A stretch of 5,624 nucleotides of DNA from Elusimicrobiota bacterium (GTDB taxonomy: Bacteria; Elusimicrobiota; UBA8919), in NCBI GenBank assembly GCA_003452965.1, contig DMMW01000048.1, forward strand, positions 10,114-15,737. Direction: 5' to 3'. Within the stretch, counting starts at the first letter, position 1. Every line of letters begins with the position of its first letter. The notes beneath the pieces are model-generated. The model had not been told where the DNA came from. It saw nothing but the letters and a program-made list of their open reading frames with translations, and ran no database searches. The translations under genes were made by a program, and so were the position numbers. Positions 1-4,903 of this stretch are shown piece after piece.

Positions 1-416
1 GCGGCAAGCAGGCCCAAAAGATAGGAATTTACACCAAATCCGGAGATTTGCCCAGTTGCTACATCGGCAATTAGTGATTTTTGTCTGAATTCTTCACGAT
101 GGTAAATATTTGAAATATGCACTTCTACAACAGGAATATCTATCGCTGCCACCGCATCCCTAATAGCAACTGAAGTATGCGTATAGGCGGCTGGATTTAT
201 CACAATCACATCGTATTTTTTCGGTGCCTTGCCTATTACATCAACTATTTCACCCTCATGGTTGGACTGAAAAAAATCTACAGAAACCTTTTTCTCCTTG
301 GCTAATTTCTTAATCCTATTATTTATATCTTCAAGTGAAAATTTTCCATAAATTTTCGGTTCCCGTTTGCCAAGCAAATTCAAATTGGGACCATGAATAA
401 TTAATATCTTTTTCAT
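1..416 (-). CDS. aroQ: Type II 3-dehydroquinate dehydratase (3' end outside window)
   Basis: This enzyme removes water from 3-dehydroquinate to give 3-dehydroshikimate, the third step of the shikimate pathway, in the cytoplasm. The visible 138 residues start MKKILIIHGPNLNLLGKREP, the classic type II N-terminus. The catalytic Arg18 and Tyr23 lie in the flexible-lid region (GKREPKIYG). Asn74 is in INPAAYTHTS, His100 is in EVHISN, and Arg111 is in HREEFR; these are the substrate-binding residues of the family. The family is usually about 145-150 residues, so only the last few are lost at the window edge. The start is supported by a purine-rich GGGGGGAAG just upstream. It lies 101 bases after aroB on the same strand and is probably co-transcribed with it. 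The fold is the small dodecameric flavodoxin-like type, unrelated to type I AroD. Confidence 0.96.
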   Translation of the reverse strand, partial: MKKILIIHGPNLNLLGKREPKIYGKFSLEDINNRIKKLAKEKKVSVDFFQSNHEGEIVDVIGKAPKKYDVIVINPAAYTHTSVAIRDAVAAIDIPVVEVHISNIYHREEFRQKSLIADVATGQISGFGVNSYLLGLLA

Positions 417-440
417 ACTTCCCCCCAACACTGCAGGGAA

Positions 441-508
441 TAGAGATTAGAGGTTAGGGATTAGTTTCAGGTTCTACTATGAACTATACGCTATCCTCTA
501 TACGCTAT
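441..508. repeat. Degenerate short tandem repeats between aroB and aroQ
   Basis: The 101-base gap holds two kinds of short repeat. TAGAGATTAG, AGGTTAG and GGATTAG follow each other at 441-464. CTATACGCTAT occurs twice, at 484-494 and 498-508, as an exact 11-base copy with a period of 14. No gene or good terminator hairpin is visible. The tract begins 9 bases after the aroB stop codon, read in the aroB direction. Its style resembles the tracts after aroK and after ssrA. Confidence 0.75.
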
Positions 509-517
509 ACCCTGTTT

Positions 518-1603
518 TTATACTTTTTGTTCTTCTAAAACTTTTCTTATTAAAGCCTCTGGCACATCGTCTTTTATAACTGTTCTACCTGGTCTACCAT
601 CGGTCAAAACAAATCTAACTTTTCCATTCAAAACTTTTTTATCAAAAATAAGTTTTTCTATAATCTTATTAGTAGAAACCTTATGCGTAATAGGGAGTTC
701 CGCTCTGGTTAAAATCCGTTCTATTCTATGCGTCCACATTGAATTAAGTAATTTCAATTCCTTTGCAATCTTCGCAATACACACCATACCTATTGATACC
801 GCCTCACCATGCAAATATGTTTTATAATTCGTTGCGGCTTCTATAGCATGCCCGATAGTATGTCCATAATTCAAAATCGCACGTAATCCTTTCGTTTCCT
901 GTTCGTCCAGTTCCACTACCCATTTTTTTATCTGGCAACTCCGCCATACTGTATATTCCACCCGTTCAATATTCAGCGCCTTTATCTTCGTCATATCTCT
1001 TTCAAGAACAGTAAAATATTTTTTATCCCGTATAATGCCGTATTTTATCGCTTCAGCTAACCCACTATTAAATTCTCTTTCTGGCAACGTTTTAAGGGTT
1101 GAAATATCAATAAAAACCATGATAGGCTGATAAAATGCGCCTATCATATTTTTTGACTCCGGATGATTTACACCTACTTTTCCGCCTATTGATGAATCAA
1201 CCTGCGAAAGCAATGTTGTTGGTACTTGCATAAAAGGTACACCTCTCATAAAAGTAGCTGCAACAAAACCCGCAATATCTCCGACCACACCGCCACCCAA
1301 TGCTACAATTAAAGAGTTTCTATCAAGATGATTATCCATACAAACCTGATATAAACCATTTACCGTATCAAGCGTTTTATATTCCTCACCGTCCGGAATT
1401 TTTGTGATTGAAACATCAAAACCGGAACGTGTAATACTATCTACAACCATATCACCGTAAAGCTTATTAACTGTAGTATTGGTAATAACTAATACTTTAC
1501 CCGTAATATTCTTATCTTTAATATAGTCACCTACGTGAGTTAAAGAAATCCCTATATATATAGGATATGTCCTTACACCAAGTTTTATTTCCACAGTTTT
1601 CAT
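518..1603 (-). CDS. aroB: 3-dehydroquinate synthase
   Basis: This NAD- and metal-dependent cytoplasmic enzyme cyclises DAHP to 3-dehydroquinate, the second step of the shikimate pathway. The 361-residue protein has the usual length and is complete. The N-terminal half carries the NAD site: DGEEYKT at 71-77, GGGVVGDIAGF at 103-113, and PTTLLSQVDSSIGGKVGVNH at 128-147. The C-terminal half carries the metal ligands: Glu184 in GLAEAIKYG, His248 in LNYGHTIGH, and His265 in LHGEAVS. The start ATG has an AAGGTG ribosome binding site a few bases upstream, and no longer frame is needed. It sits between aroK (127 bases upstream) and aroQ (101 bases downstream), all on one strand, so one transcription unit is likely. 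I see no internal damage. Confidence 0.98.
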   Translation of the reverse strand: MKTVEIKLGVRTYPIYIGISLTHVGDYIKDKNITGKVLVITNTTVNKLYGDMVVDSITRSGFDVSITKIPDGEEYKTLDTVNGLYQVCMDNHLDRNSLIVALGGGVVGDIAGFVAATFMRGVPFMQVPTTLLSQVDSSIGGKVGVNHPESKNMIGAFYQPIMVFIDISTLKTLPEREFNSGLAEAIKYGIIRDKKYFTVLERDMTKIKALNIERVEYTVWRSCQIKKWVVELDEQETKGLRAILNYGHTIGHAIEAATNYKTYLHGEAVSIGMVCIAKIAKELKLLNSMWTHRIERILTRAELPITHKVSTNKIIEKLIFDKKVLNGKVRFVLTDGRPGRTVIKDDVPEALIRKVLEEQKV

Positions 1604-1646
1604 ATTAACACCTTACTACAATTAAAAATGCAAAATTTAAAAACTT

Positions 1647-1667
1647 ATCCCGAGTTTGTCGCGGGAT
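1647..1667. repeat. Small palindrome in the aroK-aroB gap
   Basis: ATCCCG at 1647-1652 and CGGGAT at 1662-1667 form a perfect 6-base-pair hairpin with a 9-base loop. It is flanked by A/T-rich, roughly symmetrical TTTAAA-like sequence. It is not followed by a clear T-tract in the aroK direction, so it is a poor intrinsic terminator. It may be a dispersed palindromic repeat or a processing site between aroK and aroB. It is GC-rich against a very AT-rich background, which makes it stand out. Confidence 0.5.
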
Positions 1668-1692
1668 TTAAAATTGTGGTTTATTATTTAAC

Positions 1693-1734
1693 CATGAACA
1701 ATGAACTCTTTACCCATTACCTGTTACTCGTTAC
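1693..1734. repeat. Degenerate TAAC/TTAC repeat tract at the aroK 3' end
   Basis: On the minus strand the tract reads as near-repeats of GTAAC, GAGTAAC, AGGTAAT and GGGTAA, followed by TTCATTGTTCATGG. It starts inside the aroK stop codon and fills part of the 127-base gap to aroB. It looks like the low-complexity tracts after aroB and after ssrA. The repeat supplies the aroK stop codon. Confidence 0.55.
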
Positions 1735-2237
1735 TTGCTTTTGCCTAATATTTCAATTATCTTTTCTGCTGCTTCTCTGGGCGTGGTATCTGTTGTATCA
1801 AAAGCAAAATCGCATTTTTCATAATACGATTGTCTTGTCTCTAAAAGTCTTTTTATCTCACTTTCTTTATCCTGCACATTGAGCAGTGGTCTATCGGTCT
1901 TTCCGACTACTCTTTCAATTATTTTATTTATTGATGTCTTCAAATTTATAATTTTCCCGTTTCTTCTAAGGTTATCAATATTTGTTTGTCTTAAAACTAT
2001 TCCACCACCTGTTGAAATTACACAATTATCACATCCTGAAACTTCCAAGACAACTTCAGACTCTTTATCTCTGAAATATTTTTCACCTTTAACAGCGAAA
2101 ATCTCCGAAATTTTCATTCCAACATTTTTTTCAATAATTATATCGGTATCAACAAACACCATATTCAAAATTTGTGAAATTTCATGCCCAATTTCGCTCT
2201 TGCCGGTAGCCATGAACCCAGTTAATACAATATTCAC
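1731..2237 (-). CDS. aroK: Shikimate kinase (GTG start preferred)
   Basis: Shikimate kinase phosphorylates shikimate at the 3-hydroxyl with ATP, the fifth step of the pathway. From a GTG start the protein is 168 residues, normal for the family. Walker A is GFMATGKS at 7-14. The shikimate-binding Asp32 is in VDTD, Arg56 is in YFRDKE, and the glycine triplet is at 77-79 in STGGGI. The lid Arg116 is in TDRPLL and Arg135 is in ETRQSYY. An in-frame ATG lies three codons upstream at 2246, but it is only 1 base from the GGAGG box at 2248-2252. The GTG has a 10-base spacing and gives the family-like N-terminus MNIVLTGF. It is the first of the three aro genes on this strand and is divergent from the sigma factor gene. 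The extreme C-terminus (GKSK) runs into a repeat tract. Confidence 0.96.
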   Translation of the reverse strand: MNIVLTGFMATGKSEIGHEISQILNMVFVDTDIIIEKNVGMKISEIFAVKGEKYFRDKESEVVLEVSGCDNCVISTGGGIVLRQTNIDNLRRNGKIINLKTSINKIIERVVGKTDRPLLNVQDKESEIKRLLETRQSYYEKCDFAFDTTDTTPREAAEKIIEILGKSK

Positions 2238-2247
2238 CCCGCCCATT

Positions 2248-2252
2248 CCTCC
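2248..2252 (-). promoter_or_regulatory. aroK ribosome binding site that decides the start
   Basis: The minus strand reads GGAGG here. It is 1 base from the ATG at 2246 and 10 bases from the GTG at 2237. Ribosome geometry therefore favours the GTG, slightly far but workable, over the ATG, which is too close. Confidence 0.65.
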
Positions 2253-2452
2253 ATGAAAATAAAATATTTTTTTATACTATTACATTTAGTGATTTTATAA
2301 TTCCTACTTATCATTTTAAAGAATTAGAGAGGTTCGGTCTATGCCTCACAGAATATAGAGTTCATCCCCGCACCCTCAGTTTCTATCTCCGTTATAGTTT
2401 CTTAATCACTGTAATCTATAAACTGTCAGAGTTTAATTCTATAAAAATTAAC
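2253..2452. other. Divergent intergenic region, mostly featureless
   Basis: This is the bulk of the roughly 280-base gap between aroK and the sigma factor gene. It contains no credible reading frame and no RNA gene that I recognise. The aroK promoter should lie in the part nearest aroK. TATAAA-like hexamers occur on the minus strand there, but no -35 box with good spacing stands out, so no position is proposed. A weak TTATAG/CTATAA inverted pair near 2395-2425 has a long loop and is probably chance. Confidence 0.5.
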
Positions 2453-2480
2453 TTGAATTGTCAACGAATTTAGGTATAAT
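2453..2480 (+). promoter_or_regulatory. Sigma-70-type promoter of the sigma factor gene
   Basis: TTGAAT at 2453-2458 and a perfect TATAAT at 2475-2480 are separated by 16 bases, a good housekeeping promoter. Transcription would begin near 2487 and leave a leader of about 33 bases. The box is the vegetative type, so the sigma gene would be transcribed under ordinary growth. No obvious second, self-recognised ECF promoter is visible. Confidence 0.7.
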
Positions 2481-2519
2481 AATTACTGCACCTATCTCAA
2501 AAATACCGCATCTAAACAA

Positions 2520-3101
2520 ATGGAAAAAATTGAATTAAATCTTATAAAAGAAGCAAAAAAAGGCAATGCTCAAGCTTTTGAGAAATTAATAAAACAGCAT
2601 GAGCAAAAAATATATAATCTTTTGTTAAAAATGACTAACAACAGAGTATTTGCCGAAGATTTATTTCAAGAAACCTTTCTGACTGTCTGGAAAAAAATAA
2701 AAAGCTTTAAAGGTAATTCTGAATTTTCTACATGGCTTTATCGGATTGCTGTAAATACGGTGTTAATGAAGCACCGTAAGAAAACAATAAACTCTGTTTC
2801 ATTTGATACACCAATATTAACATCAACCGGCGAAATTAAACGTGATTTTGGTGACGACTGGTCAAAAAATCCATTAGCAACACTTGAAAATAAGGAACTA
2901 AAAGAAGAATTGAATAAAGCAATAAAAAGTTTACCAGACAAATATAGAACCGTATTAGTATTAAGAGATATTGAATATATGTCAAATGAAGAAGTAAGAA
3001 AAATACTTAAAATATCGATACCATCGGTAAAATCCCGGCTTCACAGAGCAAGATTATTCTTAAGAGATAGAATTTCAAAATATTTCAAGGGACACAAATG
3101 A
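2520..3101 (+). CDS. ECF-type RNA polymerase sigma factor (sigma-70 family)
   Basis: This is a two-domain alternative sigma factor of the extracytoplasmic-function type. It would direct RNA polymerase to a stress or signal regulon. At 193 residues it has the usual ECF length. Region 2 spans about 17-86, with AEDLFQETFLTVW at 45-57 (core-binding helix) and FSTWLYRIAVNTV at 69-81 (-10 recognition). A linker of about 45 residues follows. Region 4 covers about 127-187, with LPDKYRTVLVLRDIEYMSNEE and a helix-turn-helix ending in SVKSRLHRARLFLR. No Shine-Dalgarno sequence is visible before the ATG at 2520, so translation may be weak or leader-dependent. The ATG follows a good promoter and gives a natural N-terminus. 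The stop codon overlaps the next start (ATGA), so the two genes are translationally coupled. Confidence 0.94.
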   Translation: MEKIELNLIKEAKKGNAQAFEKLIKQHEQKIYNLLLKMTNNRVFAEDLFQETFLTVWKKIKSFKGNSEFSTWLYRIAVNTVLMKHRKKTINSVSFDTPILTSTGEIKRDFGDDWSKNPLATLENKELKEELNKAIKSLPDKYRTVLVLRDIEYMSNEEVRKILKISIPSVKSRLHRARLFLRDRISKYFKGHK

Positions 3102-3427
3102 ATTACGAAACCTTATTAAAGTTAATTTCAGATTTCTTTGATGACGATGATGACGATTTGGACTTGGACTTTTTTGAAAATTCTAAAGAAACTCTGGAAG
3201 ACGAATTTGCATATCACTTCTTTAATACATTAAGGAGAACCATTGAACTATGTCATCAAATAGAAATGGAACATGTTCCTAAATCACTCCATTACAACAT
3301 CATAAAATCTATAGAACATACTACTCCAATCGGAATAAAACTGATAAAAAAAAGAAAAACACTTACAAAAAAGCATAGTCGAAAACCTGCCGAAAAACTT
3401 GTCAAGAAAACTACCAAAAGGCGTTAA
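3098..3427 (+). CDS. Probable anti-sigma factor, zinc-finger family, zinc ligands lost
   Basis: This is a 109-residue soluble protein with no membrane segment, coupled by a 4-base overlap to the ECF sigma gene, where anti-sigma factors normally sit. The start MNYETLLKLISDFFD matches by eye the zinc-finger anti-sigma pattern MNCEEVLKLLSDYLDGEL. FNTLRRTIELCHQIEMEHVP at 42-61 matches the segment that usually follows the HxxxCxxC zinc site. The cysteines and histidine of that site are absent: LEDEFAYH at 33-40 stands where ECPECRA-like sequence is expected. The only cysteine is Cys52. Residues 15-24 (DDDDDDLDLD) form an acidic run. The tail from about 81 is about half Lys/Arg. Role as sigma partner is inferred from position and pattern; a nucleic-acid-binding or scaffold role is possible. 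Confidence 0.65.
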   Translation: MNYETLLKLISDFFDDDDDDLDLDFFENSKETLEDEFAYHFFNTLRRTIELCHQIEMEHVPKSLHYNIIKSIEHTTPIGIKLIKKRKTLTKKHSRKPAEKLVKKTTKRR

Positions 3428-3460
3428 AAAATTATACTCCGAATCTTTATACAAAAAAAA

Positions 3461-3483
3461 CACCTCAACTAATGAAGGAGGTG
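3461..3483 (+). promoter_or_regulatory. Possible SD-sequestering hairpin (RNA thermometer candidate)
   Basis: CACCTC at 3461-3466 is the exact complement of GAGGTG at 3478-3483, which lies inside the Hsp20-fragment ribosome binding site AAGGAGGTGA (3475-3484). The hairpin has 6 pairs, four of them G:C, and an 11-base loop. When folded it would hide the ribosome binding site. Small heat-shock genes are the classic targets of RNA thermometers such as ROSE and fourU, but this hairpin resembles neither closely. The function is inferred; the pairing itself is seen. Confidence 0.45.
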
Positions 3484-3489
3484 ATGATT

Positions 3490-3657
3490 ATGGCAAACCT
3501 AATTAAATTCGAACCTTTAAAAGAATTATTTCAAATTAGGAATGATTTTGACAGATTCTTTGATATAAATCTTCTTAAAACTGATTTTGGTTCTCTTGAA
3601 CCGACATCATTTTATCCTAAAATAGAAATTCAGGATAAAAAAAACACCATATCATAG
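3490..3657 (+). pseudogene. N-terminal fragment of a small heat-shock protein (Hsp20)
   Basis: The 55-residue frame MANLIKFEPLKELFQIRNDF... ends at KIEIQDKKNTIS. This matches the N-terminal arm of bacterial Hsp20 proteins and the first strand of the alpha-crystallin domain (family pattern DKKNTIVVKAELPG). The rest of that domain, normally about 90 residues with the A-x-x-x-n-G-v-L motif, is absent in all three frames downstream, so it cannot act as a normal chaperone. The true start is the ATG at 3490. It has the near-perfect ribosome binding site AAGGAGGTGA with a good 8-base spacing; the in-frame ATGs at 3472 and 3484 lie before or inside that site. The gene is 62 bases after the anti-sigma-like gene, so a sigma/anti-sigma/chaperone operon is plausible. 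An A8 run at 3637-3644 lies next to the break. A functional microprotein cannot be excluded. Confidence 0.75.
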
Positions 3658-3688
3658 TTTTGAATAAAACTGTGCGAGGTAATACCTC
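3656..3688. terminator. Weak tandem hairpins between convergent genes
   Basis: AGTTTT/AAAACT at 3656-3671 has a 4-base loop. GAGGT/ACCTC at 3676-3688 has a 3-base loop and is followed by TTATATAT on the plus strand. They fill the short gap between the Hsp20 fragment and the convergent nucleoside phosphorylase. They could act as a two-way terminator, but both stems are short and neither has a clean T-tract. Confidence 0.35.
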
Positions 3689-3696
3689 TTATATAT

Positions 3697-4464
3697 CTAA
3701 ACTCTTACCCTCTTATACGCCATCCGCTTAATTGATTCAATTGCAACCCTTATCGCATCTTCAATCCCGACTTTCTTAATAACAGGTCTGTTTGAATGCG
3801 TAAGTCCAACAATTGCAAGTACCTCGCCTGCATAAACTTTTCTAATTGACGAAACAACAAAAAGCGCTGATGACTCCATCGCAGTAGCCAACACATTGGA
3901 ATTCTGCCATGTCTTCCACATAAATTTATTGTATTCTAAAAGCGGTAAATTTTCGGGCCATTCAATATAAAAAGCATCCTTGCAATGTGTAATACCGTAA
4001 TGGTATTTAACTTTTGCCTTCTTTGCCGATTCAATCAACGCATTAGTAACATTCAAATCCGCAACTGCCGGATATGATAACGGCACATACTGCCGTGTAG
4101 TCCCCTCTTCCCGAACTGATGCTGTTGAAACAACCAAATCACCAAGCCCGATATTTTTCTGAAGTGAACCTGCGGTACCTACTCTAATAAAGGTATCCGC
4201 ACCGGCTTTAATCAACTCCTCCACTGCAATTGCGGTTGACGGACATCCGATACCGGTCGACGTAGTAGAAATCTTTATTCTTTTACCATCGTAACCTATA
4301 ATATTACCTGTAAAAGTTCTAAACTCGCGATTGGATGCAATCTCTTTTGCATCATCAAAAAACTTTGCAATCAAAGCAGTTCTGCCCGGGTCACCCGGTA
4401 AAAGAACATATTTTCCAATATCCCCTTTTTTCAACCCAATATGATACTGCTTTTTGTTTTCCAT
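3697..4464 (-). CDS. Nucleoside phosphorylase, uridine phosphorylase-like
   Basis: This enzyme splits a (deoxy)nucleoside with phosphate to free base and sugar 1-phosphate in nucleoside salvage. It is a complete 255-residue member of the PNP/UDP hexameric family, the usual length. Phosphate-site motifs are GDPGR (24-28), REF (46-48, the Arg given to the neighbouring subunit) and RVGTAG (94-99). STGIGCPSTAIAVEEL (69-84) is the family signature, and AMES (195-198) holds the ribose-binding Met and Glu. SNRP (224-227) resembles the NRT of uridine phosphorylases rather than the SDH of purine enzymes. However, FYIEWPE (165-171) replaces the E. coli FYPGQER, so the uracil-reading Gln and Arg are lacking and substrate choice is uncertain. 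The start at 4464 has an AAGGA box 6 bases upstream; a longer in-frame ATG at 4518 lies in a repeat. It converges on the Hsp20 fragment. Confidence 0.92.
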   Translation of the reverse strand: MENKKQYHIGLKKGDIGKYVLLPGDPGRTALIAKFFDDAKEIASNREFRTFTGNIIGYDGKRIKISTTSTGIGCPSTAIAVEELIKAGADTFIRVGTAGSLQKNIGLGDLVVSTASVREEGTTRQYVPLSYPAVADLNVTNALIESAKKAKVKYHYGITHCKDAFYIEWPENLPLLEYNKFMWKTWQNSNVLATAMESSALFVVSSIRKVYAGEVLAIVGLTHSNRPVIKKVGIEDAIRVAIESIKRMAYKRVRV

Positions 4465-4482
4465 ACAATTCCTTTTTCTCAG

Positions 4483-4549
4483 TCCGCCTAAATGCTTGGT
4501 CGCCAAAAGCTGTCGCATTTAGGCGACCATTACTAATGCTTTTGGCGGA
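4483..4549 (-). repeat. Interleaved inverted repeats in the nucleoside phosphorylase leader
   Basis: Two perfect inverted pairs interlock: CGCCTAAATGC 4485-4495 with 4515-4525, and CGCCAAAAGC 4501-4510 with its complement 4538-4547. Because they interleave, both can form only as a pseudoknot. A second, nested fold is also possible: TCCGCC 4483-4488 with GGCGGA 4544-4549 outside, and GGTCGCC 4498-4504 with GGCGACC 4522-4528 inside. The element ends about 18 bases before the start codon of the phosphorylase, close to its ribosome binding site. It may be a mobile palindromic repeat or a leader switch. Confidence 0.8.
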
Positions 4550-4607
4550 TATTTTTATTAATATATGAAGTTTCACAATTCAACTGTTTAAACACTGTCC
4601 CCCTATC

Positions 4608-4832
4608 TTATAAAACTTTTTTACCGTCAAGCAAAGACTTGACCGCTTCAACTGACAATGTACAGCCTTCTATAGCAGTAGAACCATATGCCGAACGGAC
4701 AACAGCATCACGAACTAAAGAAGGTATCCACGGCAGTTTTATCATTGATGTTTGAATTTTAGACCGCAAGTCCGCAATTTTTTCTAATAAACCCAATGTT
4801 CTATTGTTTACTTTATATATAGGATTCCACAT
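4608..4832 (-). pseudogene. N-terminal fragment of a Fic-family protein
   Basis: The 74-residue frame begins MWNPIYKVNNRTLGLLEKIADLRSK. It continues with IKLPWIPSLVRDAVVRSAYGSTAIEGCTLSVEAVKSLLDGKKVL. This is the N-terminal region of Fic-domain proteins with an N-terminal inhibitory helix: STAIEG at about residues 51-56 fits the (S/T)xxxE(G/N) motif, whose Glu blocks AMP transfer in the intact enzyme. The catalytic Fic core with HPFxxGNGR is missing, and none of the downstream frames restores it. A full protein would be several times longer. It therefore cannot transfer AMP. An AAGGGG ribosome binding site precedes the ATG, so the fragment could still be translated. It lies 144 bases upstream of the phosphorylase start on the same strand. 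It is probably a remnant of an accessory or toxin-like gene. Confidence 0.8.
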
Positions 4833-4845
4833 CAGCTATCCCCTT

Positions 4846-4880
4846 TTGCATATAGTTTGCATAAAGTATTGCATAAAGTC
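4846..4880. repeat. Three tandem TTGCATAAAGT repeats before the Fic fragment
   Basis: The copies are TTGCATATAGT (4846-4856), TTGCATAAAGTA (4857-4868) and TTGCATAAAGTC (4869-4880), packed head to tail with no spacer. The last two differ only in the final base. They lie 14-48 bases before the Fic-fragment start codon, where an operator would sit. On the minus strand TTGACT (4877-4882) at the distal end could be a -35 box, but no good -10 box is spaced from it. A repressor site or an iteron-like binding array are both possible. Confidence 0.75.
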
Positions 4881-4903
4881 AAGTATTTTTGTATTTGGGG
4901 ACA

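Larger units (their letters stand above)
4596..4903. repeat. Short inverted repeat bracketing the Fic fragment
   Basis: TGTCCCC at 4596-4602 and GGGGACA at 4897-4903 are exact reverse complements and enclose the Fic fragment with its tandem repeats. The repeat is only 7 bases, so chance is possible. I found no transposase and no target-site duplication. Confidence 0.35.

Noticed and set aside
1628..2256. Two plus-strand frames opposite aroK and its 3' end.
   Set aside because: They are antisense to a clear shikimate kinase, have odd Ser/Phe/Ile-rich composition and resemble no family.
2738..2941. Minus-strand frame inside the sigma factor gene.
   Set aside because: It is the complement of well-conserved sigma region 2 and linker sequence, with no ribosome binding site.
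3637..3696. Hsp20 broken by a simple frameshift in the A8 run.
   Set aside because: Neither shifted frame yields the AELPG or later crystallin-domain motifs, so missing sequence rather than one indel explains the truncation.
4465..4518. An 18-residue N-terminal extension of the nucleoside phosphorylase from an ATG at 4518.
   Set aside because: It lies inside the inverted-repeat element, has no ribosome binding site, and family proteins begin near MENKKQYHIG, where an AAGGA box is present.
4335..4576. Frames on both strands over the phosphorylase start and leader.
   Set aside because: They overlap the real gene or the repeat element and show no recognisable protein features.
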